NCBI RefSeq assembly: GCF_000210915.2
Contig: NC_016620.1
Coordinates: 2,976,001 to 3,040,000 of the forward strand
DNA: 64,000 nucleotides
Direction of reading: 5' to 3'
From: Halobacteriovorax marinus SJ
GTDB taxonomy: Bacteria; Bdellovibrionota; Bacteriovoracia; Bacteriovoracales; Bacteriovoracaceae
Part shown: positions 50,176 through 58,369 of the stretch, piece after piece
Position numbering within the stretch: the first letter of the stretch is position 1
Layout of the letters: every line of letters begins with the position of its first letter
Made by a program: the position numbers and the translations under genes
Notes under the pieces: generated by a model
What the model saw: only the letters and a program-made list of their open reading frames with translations
Databases searched by the model: none
Told to the model about the DNA's origin: nothing

Positions 50176-51363
50176 CTAACGATCCAGCTCTACTGCATAT
50201 GCTAGAGCAAGCTTCGCAAACTTTACTGCGTGAAGAGAACCACCTCTAGATTGTTCTATTGTATCACGAGCAGTATGAATATTGTGATTCATATCTCTTT
50301 TCTTTGACTCAAAAGGCATTGAAGCTGGGAAGCCTTGTCCATGCCATGATGCGTGATCAGAACAACCATATCCACATCTATCATATCCCCAACTCACAGT
50401 TGGTAAATACTTATCTAAGAGAGTTCCAATAAATTCATTTTGTTGCTGATTAGTGTAATCAGTCATCATAACGATATCTAAGTCAGAACCTTTGAAGTTC
50501 GTCATATCTAATTGTAGAACTCCTACAATATTTGCATTCTTTTGCTTCATTTCTTTCGCAATGGCCTTTGAACCTAGAAGTCCTACTTCTTCAGCTGCAT
50601 AGCCCATAAACTTAATTGTCTTTGTTGGCTTATATCCAGAGTTCGCAAATACTCTAATAACCTCAGTCATTGTAGCAATACCAGAAGCGTTGTCATCTGC
50701 TCCAGGAGCGTGAGCATTCGCTCTTCCCCAGAAACCTGCTATTGAGTCAGCGTGACCACCAATAACAATCGTCTCATCAGTTGTTCCCTCAATTGTTAGA
50801 ATAACTGAAGGCTGATCCCAGCTAGAGTGCTCGTAGAGCTCAACCTTGGCATCACTTCTATGGGCAACTAGACTTGTCCAACGATCGCGAATCCAGTGAA
50901 CAGCATCAACTCCACTTTGTGACTTATAGTATCTATTTTTGTAGCTAGATAATTTCTTGATCACTTCAGTAATATTCTTTTCACTTACTTGAGTGATTAG
51001 CTCTTTTACTGTGTCTTCTTCTGTAATTGAATAGTCTGCAAATGGAGCTGACTTGGCAAAATTTCTTAGCTCACTAGAGTTTAAAGTTTCTAGAGCATCT
51101 TCAATTGAGTCGTGAACCATGAAGCCACCACATCTATGAAACTTCTCATGCATCTCATGACTAAGTTCTTCAATTGAGTTCTCATCAATCTCTAGTAAAG
51201 AGATTCCCTCAACACTTTTAATTTTCATCATTTTTTGCGCGAACATTTTATTAGTGAAGTTCACCGCGTCGCTATCAATTGTGATTAATTTCTTACTTGG
51301 GGCAGCATTTACTGATGCGCTTAAGAGTAAAGAAAGTGAAATCCATCTCAACGAATTCTTCAT
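50176..51363 (-). CDS. Secreted M28-family zinc aminopeptidase
   Basis: I chose the ATG at 51363 (MKNSLRWISLSLLLSAS), with AGGAG before it and a clear signal peptide ending VNAA. The 395-residue protein has IVIGGHADS (first zinc His and Asp), PGADDNASG (bridging Asp), YAAEEVGLLGS (catalytic and ligand Glu), LQLDMTN and HNIHTARDT (last zinc His). This is the Vibrio leucyl aminopeptidase type. A pro-region of about 130 residues precedes the catalytic domain. It probably trims peptides outside the cytoplasm, useful for a predator or scavenger. Confidence 0.92.
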   Translation of the reverse strand: MKNSLRWISLSLLLSASVNAAPSKKLITIDSDAVNFTNKMFAQKMMKIKSVEGISLLEIDENSIEELSHEMHEKFHRCGGFMVHDSIEDALETLNSSELRNFAKSAPFADYSITEEDTVKELITQVSEKNITEVIKKLSSYKNRYYKSQSGVDAVHWIRDRWTSLVAHRSDAKVELYEHSSWDQPSVILTIEGTTDETIVIGGHADSIAGFWGRANAHAPGADDNASGIATMTEVIRVFANSGYKPTKTIKFMGYAAEEVGLLGSKAIAKEMKQKNANIVGVLQLDMTNFKGSDLDIVMMTDYTNQQQNEFIGTLLDKYLPTVSWGYDRCGYGCSDHASWHGQGFPASMPFESKKRDMNHNIHTARDTIEQSRGGSLHAVKFAKLALAYAVELDR

Positions 51364-51527
51364 TGTATTTCTCCTAATTAAAAAATCTTCCTGATCTTTT
51401 TTAACTATTGTAGAGCAGACTCTTCTCAAATACTGCAAATAAGTTCTTACAAAATAAAACTTTATGCCAAACGGCATATATGTAAGAATAAATACAACTA
51501 CTTAAGATGACAATATGGAGAAAAACC

Positions 51528-52514
51528 ATGATAAAAACGTGGCTTACAGAGACCTTTAAAATTAAATATCCCATCATTATGGCACCTATGTTTCTCGTTT
51601 CTAATAATGAAATGTTAATTGAAGCATCTAAATGTGGAATTATGGGCTGTATTCCCGCTCTCAACTGGAGAACTCCAGAGCTTTTCGAAGAAGGGATTAA
51701 GGAGTTAAAAGAAAAATGCGAGGGACCTTTTGGTATAAATCTCATCGTGAATAAATCAAATGTTCATCTAAAGAAGCAAATAGAAATTTGTGAGAAATAT
51801 GTCCCTGACTTCATCATAACTTCCCTAGGAAGTCCCGAAGAAGTTATTAAGAAATGCGGTGCTAAGGGCACTAAGGTCATTTGCGATATTGTCGATTTAG
51901 AATACGCAAAGAAAGTTGAGTCTCTTGGGGCAGATGCACTTATTGCAGTAAACTCTGGAGCAGGTGGGCACGCAGGCCCAACTCCAACTTCTATTCTCGT
52001 TCCACTCTTAAGAGAGCATTGTAAAATTCCTGTGATAAGTGCAGGTGGAGTTGGTACAGGTTCAGCTCTCTTTTCAACTCTAGCTCTAGGAGCAGAGGGT
52101 GCCTCAATTGGTTCTCCATTTATTGCGACTGTTGAGAGTGGAGTGTCTCAAGAATATAAGCAAGCTGCTGTAGACTTTGGTGCTAAAGATATTGTTATGA
52201 CTTCAAGAGTTTCTGGTACTCCATGTACTGTGATCAATACACCATATGTTCAAAAAATAGGAACTGAGCAAAATTTTGTTGAATCTTATTTGAATAAGAA
52301 TAAGCAGTTAAAGAAGTATGCCAAGATGCTTACTTACTACAAGGGAATGAAGGCCATTGAGAAAGCCGCCTTCTCTGCTACTTTTAAAACAGTTTGGTGT
52401 GCGGGACCATCAATAGAGTTCTCTCACAATATCGAACCTATTAAAGTTATAGTCGATAGACTTATTAGTGAATATGAAACTTCAGTAAAAGAATTTCAAG
52501 ATCGAATGATTTAA
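51528..52514 (+). CDS. NAD(P)H-dependent flavin oxidoreductase / nitronate monooxygenase family
   Basis: I chose the ATG at 51528 (MIKTWLTETFKIKYPIIMAPM), which has GGAG 8 bases upstream; seven extra residues in the longer frame have no support. FMN-binding TIM-barrel motifs include GPFGINLIVN, VNSGAGGHAGP, VISAGGVGTGSALFSTLALGAEGASIG and SPFIAT. The 328 residues are typical. It lies 9 bases before the saccharopine dehydrogenase gene; whether they share a pathway is unknown. Enoyl reductase FabK-like activity is an alternative. Confidence 0.88.
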   Translation: MIKTWLTETFKIKYPIIMAPMFLVSNNEMLIEASKCGIMGCIPALNWRTPELFEEGIKELKEKCEGPFGINLIVNKSNVHLKKQIEICEKYVPDFIITSLGSPEEVIKKCGAKGTKVICDIVDLEYAKKVESLGADALIAVNSGAGGHAGPTPTSILVPLLREHCKIPVISAGGVGTGSALFSTLALGAEGASIGSPFIATVESGVSQEYKQAAVDFGAKDIVMTSRVSGTPCTVINTPYVQKIGTEQNFVESYLNKNKQLKKYAKMLTYYKGMKAIEKAAFSATFKTVWCAGPSIEFSHNIEPIKVIVDRLISEYETSVKEFQDRMI

Positions 52515-52523
52515 GGAAGAAAA

Positions 52524-53570
52524 ATGAGTGCTACATTTATCTTAAGAAAAGAATTTAAAAATTCAGAGAGAAGAACACCTCTTACACCAAGTGATGCAAA
52601 GAAACTCCTAGACCTAGGTCATAAAGTTAAAGTTGAGGCCTGTAGCGACAGAATATTTAAAAATAAAGAGTATATTGATATTGGCTGTGAGCTCATTGAA
52701 GAGAAATCGTGGATAAATGAAGACAAGGAATCCTTTATCTTAGGACTTAAGGAGCTACCTGTAGATGACTTCTCTCTAGAGCATAGACATATTTACTTTG
52801 CCCATATCTACAAGGGACAAAGTGGAGCAAAGGAAGTAATTAAGCGCTATACAAGTGGTGGCGGTAAGCACTTTGACCTAGAGTATCTTGTAGGAAAAGA
52901 CGGGCGAAGAGTTGCAGCATTTGGAAAGTGGGCAGGCTTCATTGGTGCGGCCATTAGTCTAGATCGTTTTTATCAAAAGCAGTCTGGGCAAAACTACTTA
53001 GAGTTAAAATCTTTTGAAAATATAGAAGAGCTTTATTCACAAATTACAAAGCATAGAAAGGATGCAGGCCAAGAACCTAAGGCGATAGTCATCGGTGCTC
53101 TCGGTCGATGTGGTTCAGGAGCAAAGGAAGTTTTTGATCACTTTGGGGTAGAGACTACTTCTTGGGACTACGAAGAAACTAAGAGAGGCGGTCCATTTCC
53201 AGAAATAAAAATGCATGACATCTTTATTAACTGTGTCTTGATGACCACAAAGATTCCTCCCTTTGTTTCAAGAGAAATGTTACAAACCAATAAAAAGCTC
53301 TCTATCATCGGTGACGTGAGTTGCGACCCAACCAGTGACCTAAATCCTATTCCAATTTATGATCATATTACTTCTTGGAAAGAGCCATTCTTAAAGACTT
53401 GTGACTTAGAGCTATTAGCTGTGGATAATCTTCCCTCTCTACTACCTAGAGAGAGTTCTATTGATTTTTCATCTCAACTTATTGAGCATCTAATTAATTT
53501 AGCAAATGAAGGTGAAGAGAATCACGTTTGGAAGGCAAGTTTAGATATCTTTAAAAAGCACTCGCTATAA
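52524..53570 (+). CDS. Saccharopine dehydrogenase (L-lysine-forming, LYS1-like)
   Basis: The 348 residues match the AlaDH/PNT-like N-terminal fold of saccharopine dehydrogenase: LRKEFKNSERRTPLTPSDA, YFAHIYKGQSG, AAFGKWAGFIGAA and VIGALGRCGSGAKEVF, the NAD-binding turn. GDVSCDPTSDLNPI and DNLPSLLPRESS are also conserved. The enzyme interconverts saccharopine and lysine plus 2-oxoglutarate. In bacteria it occurs sporadically, in lysine breakdown or alternative synthesis. No partner saccharopine reductase is nearby. Its stop lies in the loop of a terminator. Confidence 0.88.
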   Translation: MSATFILRKEFKNSERRTPLTPSDAKKLLDLGHKVKVEACSDRIFKNKEYIDIGCELIEEKSWINEDKESFILGLKELPVDDFSLEHRHIYFAHIYKGQSGAKEVIKRYTSGGGKHFDLEYLVGKDGRRVAAFGKWAGFIGAAISLDRFYQKQSGQNYLELKSFENIEELYSQITKHRKDAGQEPKAIVIGALGRCGSGAKEVFDHFGVETTSWDYEETKRGGPFPEIKMHDIFINCVLMTTKIPPFVSREMLQTNKKLSIIGDVSCDPTSDLNPIPIYDHITSWKEPFLKTCDLELLAVDNLPSLLPRESSIDFSSQLIEHLINLANEGEENHVWKASLDIFKKHSL

Positions 53571-53590
53571 AGCGAGTGCATTCTTTTATT
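53556..53590. terminator. Convergent terminator between saccharopine dehydrogenase and dcp
   Basis: GCACTCGCT (53558-53566) pairs perfectly with AGCGAGTGC (53571-53579) around ATAA, followed by ATTCTTTT. The reverse side carries CTTTTTAAA, so it can work in both directions. Confidence 0.85.
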
Positions 53591-53592
53591 CG

Positions 53593-55623
53593 TTAAATTA
53601 ATCCGCCTCTTCTAAGGAGAGCATCAGGTGTTGGCTCAGCTCCTCTAAACTTCTTATAAAGTTCCATCGGATGCTCAGTTCCACCTTTAGATAAAATATT
53701 ATCTTTGAACTTAGTGGCAATTTCTCTATTGAAGATACCATTTTCTTTAAAGTGTTCAAATGCATCAGCGTCAAGAACCTCGGCCCACTTATATGAGTAA
53801 TACCCTGATGAATATCCACCGGCAAAGATATGGCCAAAAGATGTAGACATCATTGTTCCATCTACATCTGGTAATAAGCTAGCTGGCTTCATCGCTTCTT
53901 TCTCAAAAGTTTCAGGATTAGAAATTGCAGTCGTATCACCACTATGCCATGCCATATCTAATAAACAGAAACTTATCTGTCTAAGAGTAGCTCTTCCCTC
54001 ATGGAAAGTGGCACTATCTTTGATCTTCTGAATTAATTCACTAGGAATAACTTCTCCCGTCTCATAGTGTTTCGCAAATAAGTCGAGACACTCTTTTTCA
54101 TAGGCCCAGTTCTCAAGAATCTGTGAAGGTAACTCTACAAAGTCCCAAAATACATTTGTCCCAGAAAGACTTTCATACTTCGTATCCGCTAGCATTCCAT
54201 GAAGAGCGTGTCCAAATTCGTGGAAGAGAGTTGTCACTTCATTAAATGTTAGAAGCGAAGGCTTCGTCTCAGTTGGTTTAGTAAAGTTACAAACAATTGA
54301 GATATGTGGTCTCTTCTCTACTCCATCAACATTTGACTGACCTCTATAAGCAGTCATCCATGCACCATTTCTCTTTCCAGCTCTTGGGAAAAAGTCTGCA
54401 TAGAATACAGCAATATGTCTTCCAGACTCATCAGTTACTTCATAAGTCATCACATCTTTGTGATACTTTTGCATCTCATCGTTCTTTTTAAAATTAAGAC
54501 CGTAAAGTTTATTTGCAACTTGAAAAACACCATCAATAACATTCTCTAATTTGAAGTATGGCTTTAGCATTTCATCATCAATACTAAACTTATCTTTCTT
54601 CAACTTCTCTGCCCAAAAAGCATAGTCCCAGTTTTGTAAATCACTCGGCCCACCATTTTCAACTGCATATTTTTGAAGGTCTTCAATTTCTTTCTTGGCC
54701 TGATCTTTTGCTTTTGATAAGAAATCATCTAAGAAATCTGTTACTGTTTTTGGATTAGCGGCCATTCTCTCTTCAAGAGTAAAGTGAGCGTGTGACTCAT
54801 AACCAAGAAGTTTTGCTCTTTGATGTCTTAGCTCCGCCATTCTCTTTATAACTTCTTTATTATCTAATTCGTCACCCTTACAAGACTTAGTCCCGTTGGC
54901 CATATAAAGTCTTTTTCTAAGCTCTCTATTCTCAGCATAAGTCATGAAAGGAATTAAGCTTGGATAATCTAGAGTTACTGCCCACTTTCCTTCGTGGCCT
55001 TTCTCTTTAGCAAGCATTGCAGCCGCTTCAACTTCACCGGCCGGTAGCCCCTTCAGATCGTCCTCAGAATCAAGAACCATAATAAATTTATTTGTCTCTT
55101 TTAGATTATTGTCTCCAAACTTAAGACCTAAAGTTGAAAGTTCTTCATCGATCTTTCTTAACTTCTCTTTTCCTTCTTCATTTAAAAGAGCTCCATTTCT
55201 AACAAAAGATTTATAATTCTTTTCTAAAAGCTTTAGATCTTCAGCATCTAAATTTAAAGAATCTTTTTTGTCCCAAACCGCCTTAATCTTTACAAATAAA
55301 TCAGCATCAAGACCTACGTCATTTCCATAAGCAGTTAGCTTTGGAGAAAATTCTTTTGCAATCTCTTGTAGCTCATCATTTGTTTCTGCAGAAAGAAGAT
55401 TGAAAAATACTTCTGCTGTCTTATCTAAGATTTCGCTTGAGTTCTCAAGTGCAAGAATTGTATTTTCAAAAGTCGCCTCTTCAGTATTACTTTTGATTTT
55501 TTCGATATTCTCTTTACCTAAACGAATCCCCTCTTCAAGCGCAGGAAGAAAGTGTTCATTTTTAATTTCTTCAAATGGTACAGTTGCGAAAACTGTCTTA
55601 TATTCATTAAGTATTGGATTCAT
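53593..55623 (-). CDS. dcp: M3-family metallopeptidase, peptidyl-dipeptidase Dcp type
   Basis: A 676-residue zinc peptidase with TLFHEFGHALHGML (HExxH at 468-472) and the third ligand in the following helix (DFVELPSQILENW). The segment YESLSGTNVFWDFVELPSQ favours Dcp over oligopeptidase A. There is no signal peptide, so it is cytoplasmic or periplasm-released by other means. It removes C-terminal dipeptides from peptides. Its start codon region overlaps the transporter stop by 4 bases. Confidence 0.9.
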   Translation of the reverse strand: MNPILNEYKTVFATVPFEEIKNEHFLPALEEGIRLGKENIEKIKSNTEEATFENTILALENSSEILDKTAEVFFNLLSAETNDELQEIAKEFSPKLTAYGNDVGLDADLFVKIKAVWDKKDSLNLDAEDLKLLEKNYKSFVRNGALLNEEGKEKLRKIDEELSTLGLKFGDNNLKETNKFIMVLDSEDDLKGLPAGEVEAAAMLAKEKGHEGKWAVTLDYPSLIPFMTYAENRELRKRLYMANGTKSCKGDELDNKEVIKRMAELRHQRAKLLGYESHAHFTLEERMAANPKTVTDFLDDFLSKAKDQAKKEIEDLQKYAVENGGPSDLQNWDYAFWAEKLKKDKFSIDDEMLKPYFKLENVIDGVFQVANKLYGLNFKKNDEMQKYHKDVMTYEVTDESGRHIAVFYADFFPRAGKRNGAWMTAYRGQSNVDGVEKRPHISIVCNFTKPTETKPSLLTFNEVTTLFHEFGHALHGMLADTKYESLSGTNVFWDFVELPSQILENWAYEKECLDLFAKHYETGEVIPSELIQKIKDSATFHEGRATLRQISFCLLDMAWHSGDTTAISNPETFEKEAMKPASLLPDVDGTMMSTSFGHIFAGGYSSGYYSYKWAEVLDADAFEHFKENGIFNREIATKFKDNILSKGGTEHPMELYKKFRGAEPTPDALLRRGGLI

Positions 55624-56885
55624 AAATACTCCTTATTTTGATTTAATACTTTCTCTTGTTGTCTAAACAATGGAATTAATACAAAAATCCATGCAATTAG
55701 ACAAATGGCCAAGCAATATTCTACGAAGGTTTCGCTTTGATAGAACACTAAAACAAGAGAAATGACCCCTTTTGCCATCCTATAGATCAGCATATCAACA
55801 ACATACTTCGCCCCAAACTTTTGTCTAGCGATAAGTGGAAAATATAGCATCTCTTTTGCCGCTGCGAACAATGAGTAGTCAGTCCCTTTGAAGAGCACGA
55901 AAGTGAGCATCACAGGAAAGAGAGTTGCCCCTCCAAATGAAAAACTTAACCCCGAGACCAGAAAGAAGAAAATAGGAATAAAGAAGTGGATTGTCCTATT
56001 TTTTACAATATTGAAGAGAAGCGGAATAATGAGAACTTGCATAAAGAGAGAGATTCCATTTATAGCGGAGTATAGATTTCCTAAATAAGAAACTTTCTCA
56101 CTCTTAGTGTGTACGAACCTCTCCAGTAGAATATTGAATTTAAAATTCGTAAGGTTAATACAGAACTGAGTCAAAATGATAACTAAGGCAATGAGAAAGA
56201 CATAATTCTTAACTTCTAAAATAGAGTGCAATGGAGACTCATTCTTTCTATTATCAATTTTATCTAATTGATCAAACTTTGTTCCCGTCATTTGAAAGAA
56301 TGAGCATGAAATTAAAATAAAGAATGTACCTATTAGCGCAATTCCCTCCGCTCCACCTAGAACAGAGGAAGAGCTTGAAGTAATCACCCCTCCAAGAATT
56401 CCCCCAATTGAACCCAGCGCACCCATAGGGCCATAAATTGTCTTTGCAACTTTATAGCTAAGAATCGAATTTATGAATGCCAGAACTGAGTGAACCATTA
56501 AGACAATGTAGACTTCTTTCCAAATATAGAAGATGTAAGCAAAGATATTCTGCCCGCTGTGCAGAAAGTAGAGTGCAATACAGAAAATAACTGCGGTGAT
56601 TGAACCAATTCCCCAATAGACTTTGTGAACAGAGTTATTGGTTTGAAATTTATTAAAGAGAGTAACTGTAAAGCTAAGAGCTATGATTGAATAGAACCAA
56701 ACATGTGGAGATTTCTTAGCTCCATACGTATCTAGAAATATGGCCTCGGCAGCACTTCTAATCATTGGGTAAGAGAAGAAAAGAAAGAAGAGACTTATAC
56801 TTCCTAGAATTAATCCTCGTTTTTTTTCTGAGCTTAACTCAAGTAACATTTTCTTCAAATCATCAAAGTAATTTTTATTCGCCAT
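55620..56885 (-). CDS. ATP/ADP-translocase-like (NTT/Tlc family) MFS transporter
   Basis: The 421 residues have about 11-12 helices. FYIWKEVYIVLMVHSVLAF and IYGPMGALGSIGGILGG in the first half, and LFAAAKEMLYFPLIARQKFGAKYVVDM in the second half (about 345-370), resemble nucleotide transporters of obligate intracellular bacteria and plastids and their free-living relatives. Substrate is not provable; relatives include nucleotide exchangers and uncharacterised carriers. It is coupled to dcp by a 4-base overlap. Confidence 0.75.
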   Translation of the reverse strand: MANKNYFDDLKKMLLELSSEKKRGLILGSISLFFLFFSYPMIRSAAEAIFLDTYGAKKSPHVWFYSIIALSFTVTLFNKFQTNNSVHKVYWGIGSITAVIFCIALYFLHSGQNIFAYIFYIWKEVYIVLMVHSVLAFINSILSYKVAKTIYGPMGALGSIGGILGGVITSSSSSVLGGAEGIALIGTFFILISCSFFQMTGTKFDQLDKIDNRKNESPLHSILEVKNYVFLIALVIILTQFCINLTNFKFNILLERFVHTKSEKVSYLGNLYSAINGISLFMQVLIIPLLFNIVKNRTIHFFIPIFFFLVSGLSFSFGGATLFPVMLTFVLFKGTDYSLFAAAKEMLYFPLIARQKFGAKYVVDMLIYRMAKGVISLVLVFYQSETFVEYCLAICLIAWIFVLIPLFRQQEKVLNQNKEYL

Positions 56886-56958
56886 TTACCACGCCATTGT
56901 AAATTAAAGTACATTTAATCATATACGATAGAGGTATTTGATGAAACAAAACATTGAA

Positions 56959-57648
56959 TTATTTTAAGATAAGATAAACCTGATCTCTTTTCTCTCCAGT
57001 AGTTTTTGAGTACTGAATACCTTTTGAAAGAGAAACTTCTGAATTTTTATTGGATAGATCTTGAACAACACTTCCAAGGTCAACTCTTTGCCCTTTTCTA
57101 ATTTGAATTGTCGTTACAAGATTCGTTTTCTTTGTACCAAGATTAATACTTACCTCAGTCACTCGTCCTCGAACGCTACAAGAGATTGCGATTAGGGTAT
57201 CATTTACGAAGAGTTGAGCGAGTTTCCCCTCAACAACTCTAATACTACTGGTCGACTTGCCACTATAGCTAGAGTCTCTATCTCTAACGTCATTTCTAGA
57301 GCCTACCTTCAAGCCTCGAGTTTTCTTATCTCCACTCCTAAGAGTTTCAACTTCAAATTGACATTCATTCTTAGAAATCGTGTTGTCTCCTCTGGTAGTA
57401 AACTTATAGTTCATACTCAGAAACTTTTGAAACAATCCGACTCGTTTCTCCTCAACCCCTACGGTTAAGCAATGAAGGGAGTTATTGATATTAATAATAT
57501 CTCCATCAAGTTTAATTTGATTTAAATATCTCTTAACTTCAGTGAGGGAGGTACTTCTTGGGAAACAATACTGCCTTAGCTCAACGGCAAAGAGTTTGCT
57601 TTGAGCTAAGAACAAAATAGAGATGAATAATAAATTACTCTTTTTCAC
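56959..57648 (-). CDS. Secreted protein of unknown function, beta-rich C-terminus
   Basis: The 229-residue product has a signal peptide ending QSKLFA. The mature part has an alpha/beta N-terminal domain (VELRQYCFPRSTSLTEVKRYLNQI) with paired cysteines, a Ser/Arg linker, and a beta-rich C-terminal domain (KLAQLFVNDTLIAISCSV, VTTIQIRKGQRVDLGSVV) that could resemble a secretin-like or usher-like fold. No family was firmly recognised. It overlaps the DtxR-type regulator by 14 bases and shares its promoter. Confidence 0.7.
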   Translation of the reverse strand: MKKSNLLFISILFLAQSKLFAVELRQYCFPRSTSLTEVKRYLNQIKLDGDIININNSLHCLTVGVEEKRVGLFQKFLSMNYKFTTRGDNTISKNECQFEVETLRSGDKKTRGLKVGSRNDVRDRDSSYSGKSTSSIRVVEGKLAQLFVNDTLIAISCSVRGRVTEVSINLGTKKTNLVTTIQIRKGQRVDLGSVVQDLSNKNSEVSLSKGIQYSKTTGEKRDQVYLILK

Positions 57649-58174
57649 TTAGATGAGAATCACCAGTTTGGCTTTCAAAGAACTTCTCAGCGGAATCAAA
57701 TTCGCAGAAGTCTAGCGACGACTGGAAGTTAAACCCAGTAGGAACTTTGCCACCTTCTTTTTCAATTCTCTCACAAGTACAAGCAAGGTTCTTCATGAAA
57801 TCAAAGAACTTTGTACTAGTCTCAGAACTCATGAGGTGCTCCATAAGGCACGAGTCGCGCTCAGCAGTATCTTCACTTACTCCAACAAAGTCTTTTAAGA
57901 AGTAGTATAGAAGAGTTCTTGAAGAAAGAATTCTATGAACTTCATCGTGACCCTTGTCTGTTAGGATTAAAAACTTACAGTCTTCTTCCTCTTCGACAAA
58001 GCCTTTCTTCTTCAAGTTATTAAGGGCCGTAGATACACTTCCCTTTGTTAGACCGAGATCTTTTGCAATATCAGTAACTCTAGCAAAACCTCTACTCTCC
58101 TTTAACTTATGGATCGTTAAAAGGTAGTGGGCCATTGAGTGTGATAATTCTATTTCATGTGTTTTTGCTGTCAT
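57635..58174 (-). CDS. DtxR/MntR-family metal-dependent repressor
   Basis: I chose the ATG at 58174 (MTAKTHEIELSHSMAHYL) with AAGG before it. The winged helix is ARVTDIAKDLGLTKGSVSTAL, with recognition helix at about 42-55, followed by KKKGFVEEEEDCKFLILTDKG. A dimerisation domain with EHL and ERDSCLMEHLMSS holds candidate metal ligands (Cys and His). The 179 residues are longer than MntR and lack the SH3 domain of DtxR. Promoter and operator-like palindrome lie just upstream, suggesting autoregulation. Whether it senses Mn or Fe is not decidable by sight. Confidence 0.9.
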   Translation of the reverse strand: MTAKTHEIELSHSMAHYLLTIHKLKESRGFARVTDIAKDLGLTKGSVSTALNNLKKKGFVEEEEDCKFLILTDKGHDEVHRILSSRTLLYYFLKDFVGVSEDTAERDSCLMEHLMSSETSTKFFDFMKNLACTCERIEKEGGKVPTGFNFQSSLDFCEFDSAEKFFESQTGDSHLSEKE

Positions 58175-58223
58175 ACTATACCTTGTACCAAATTCTCTCG
58201 ATGGGATCAAACGTCAACTTTTC

Positions 58224-58239
58224 TTTGCACCTAGGCAAA
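58224..58239 (-). promoter_or_regulatory. Operator-like palindrome over the DtxR/MntR gene start of transcription
   Basis: TTTGC-ACCTAG-GCAAA forms a perfect 5-bp inverted repeat around a 6-base centre. It begins immediately after the -10 box, so it covers about -6 to +10 of the promoter, a classic place for repression. Confidence 0.6.
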
Positions 58240-58268
58240 ACTATAACACCCCTATACCCCATTGTTAA
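58240..58268 (-). promoter_or_regulatory. Sigma-70 promoter of the DtxR/MntR operon
   Basis: On the minus strand TTAACA (58268-58263), a 17-base spacer and TATAGT (58245-58240) match the consensus at 5 of 6 positions each. Confidence 0.65.
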
Positions 58269-58369
58269 GTTCCCGATATTAAACATTTTACATAAGGGGT
58301 GAGATTTTCCCATAGGCCCAATTTCCCACCCATGATAAAATGATAAGGTATTGAAATAAGGATATTCAG

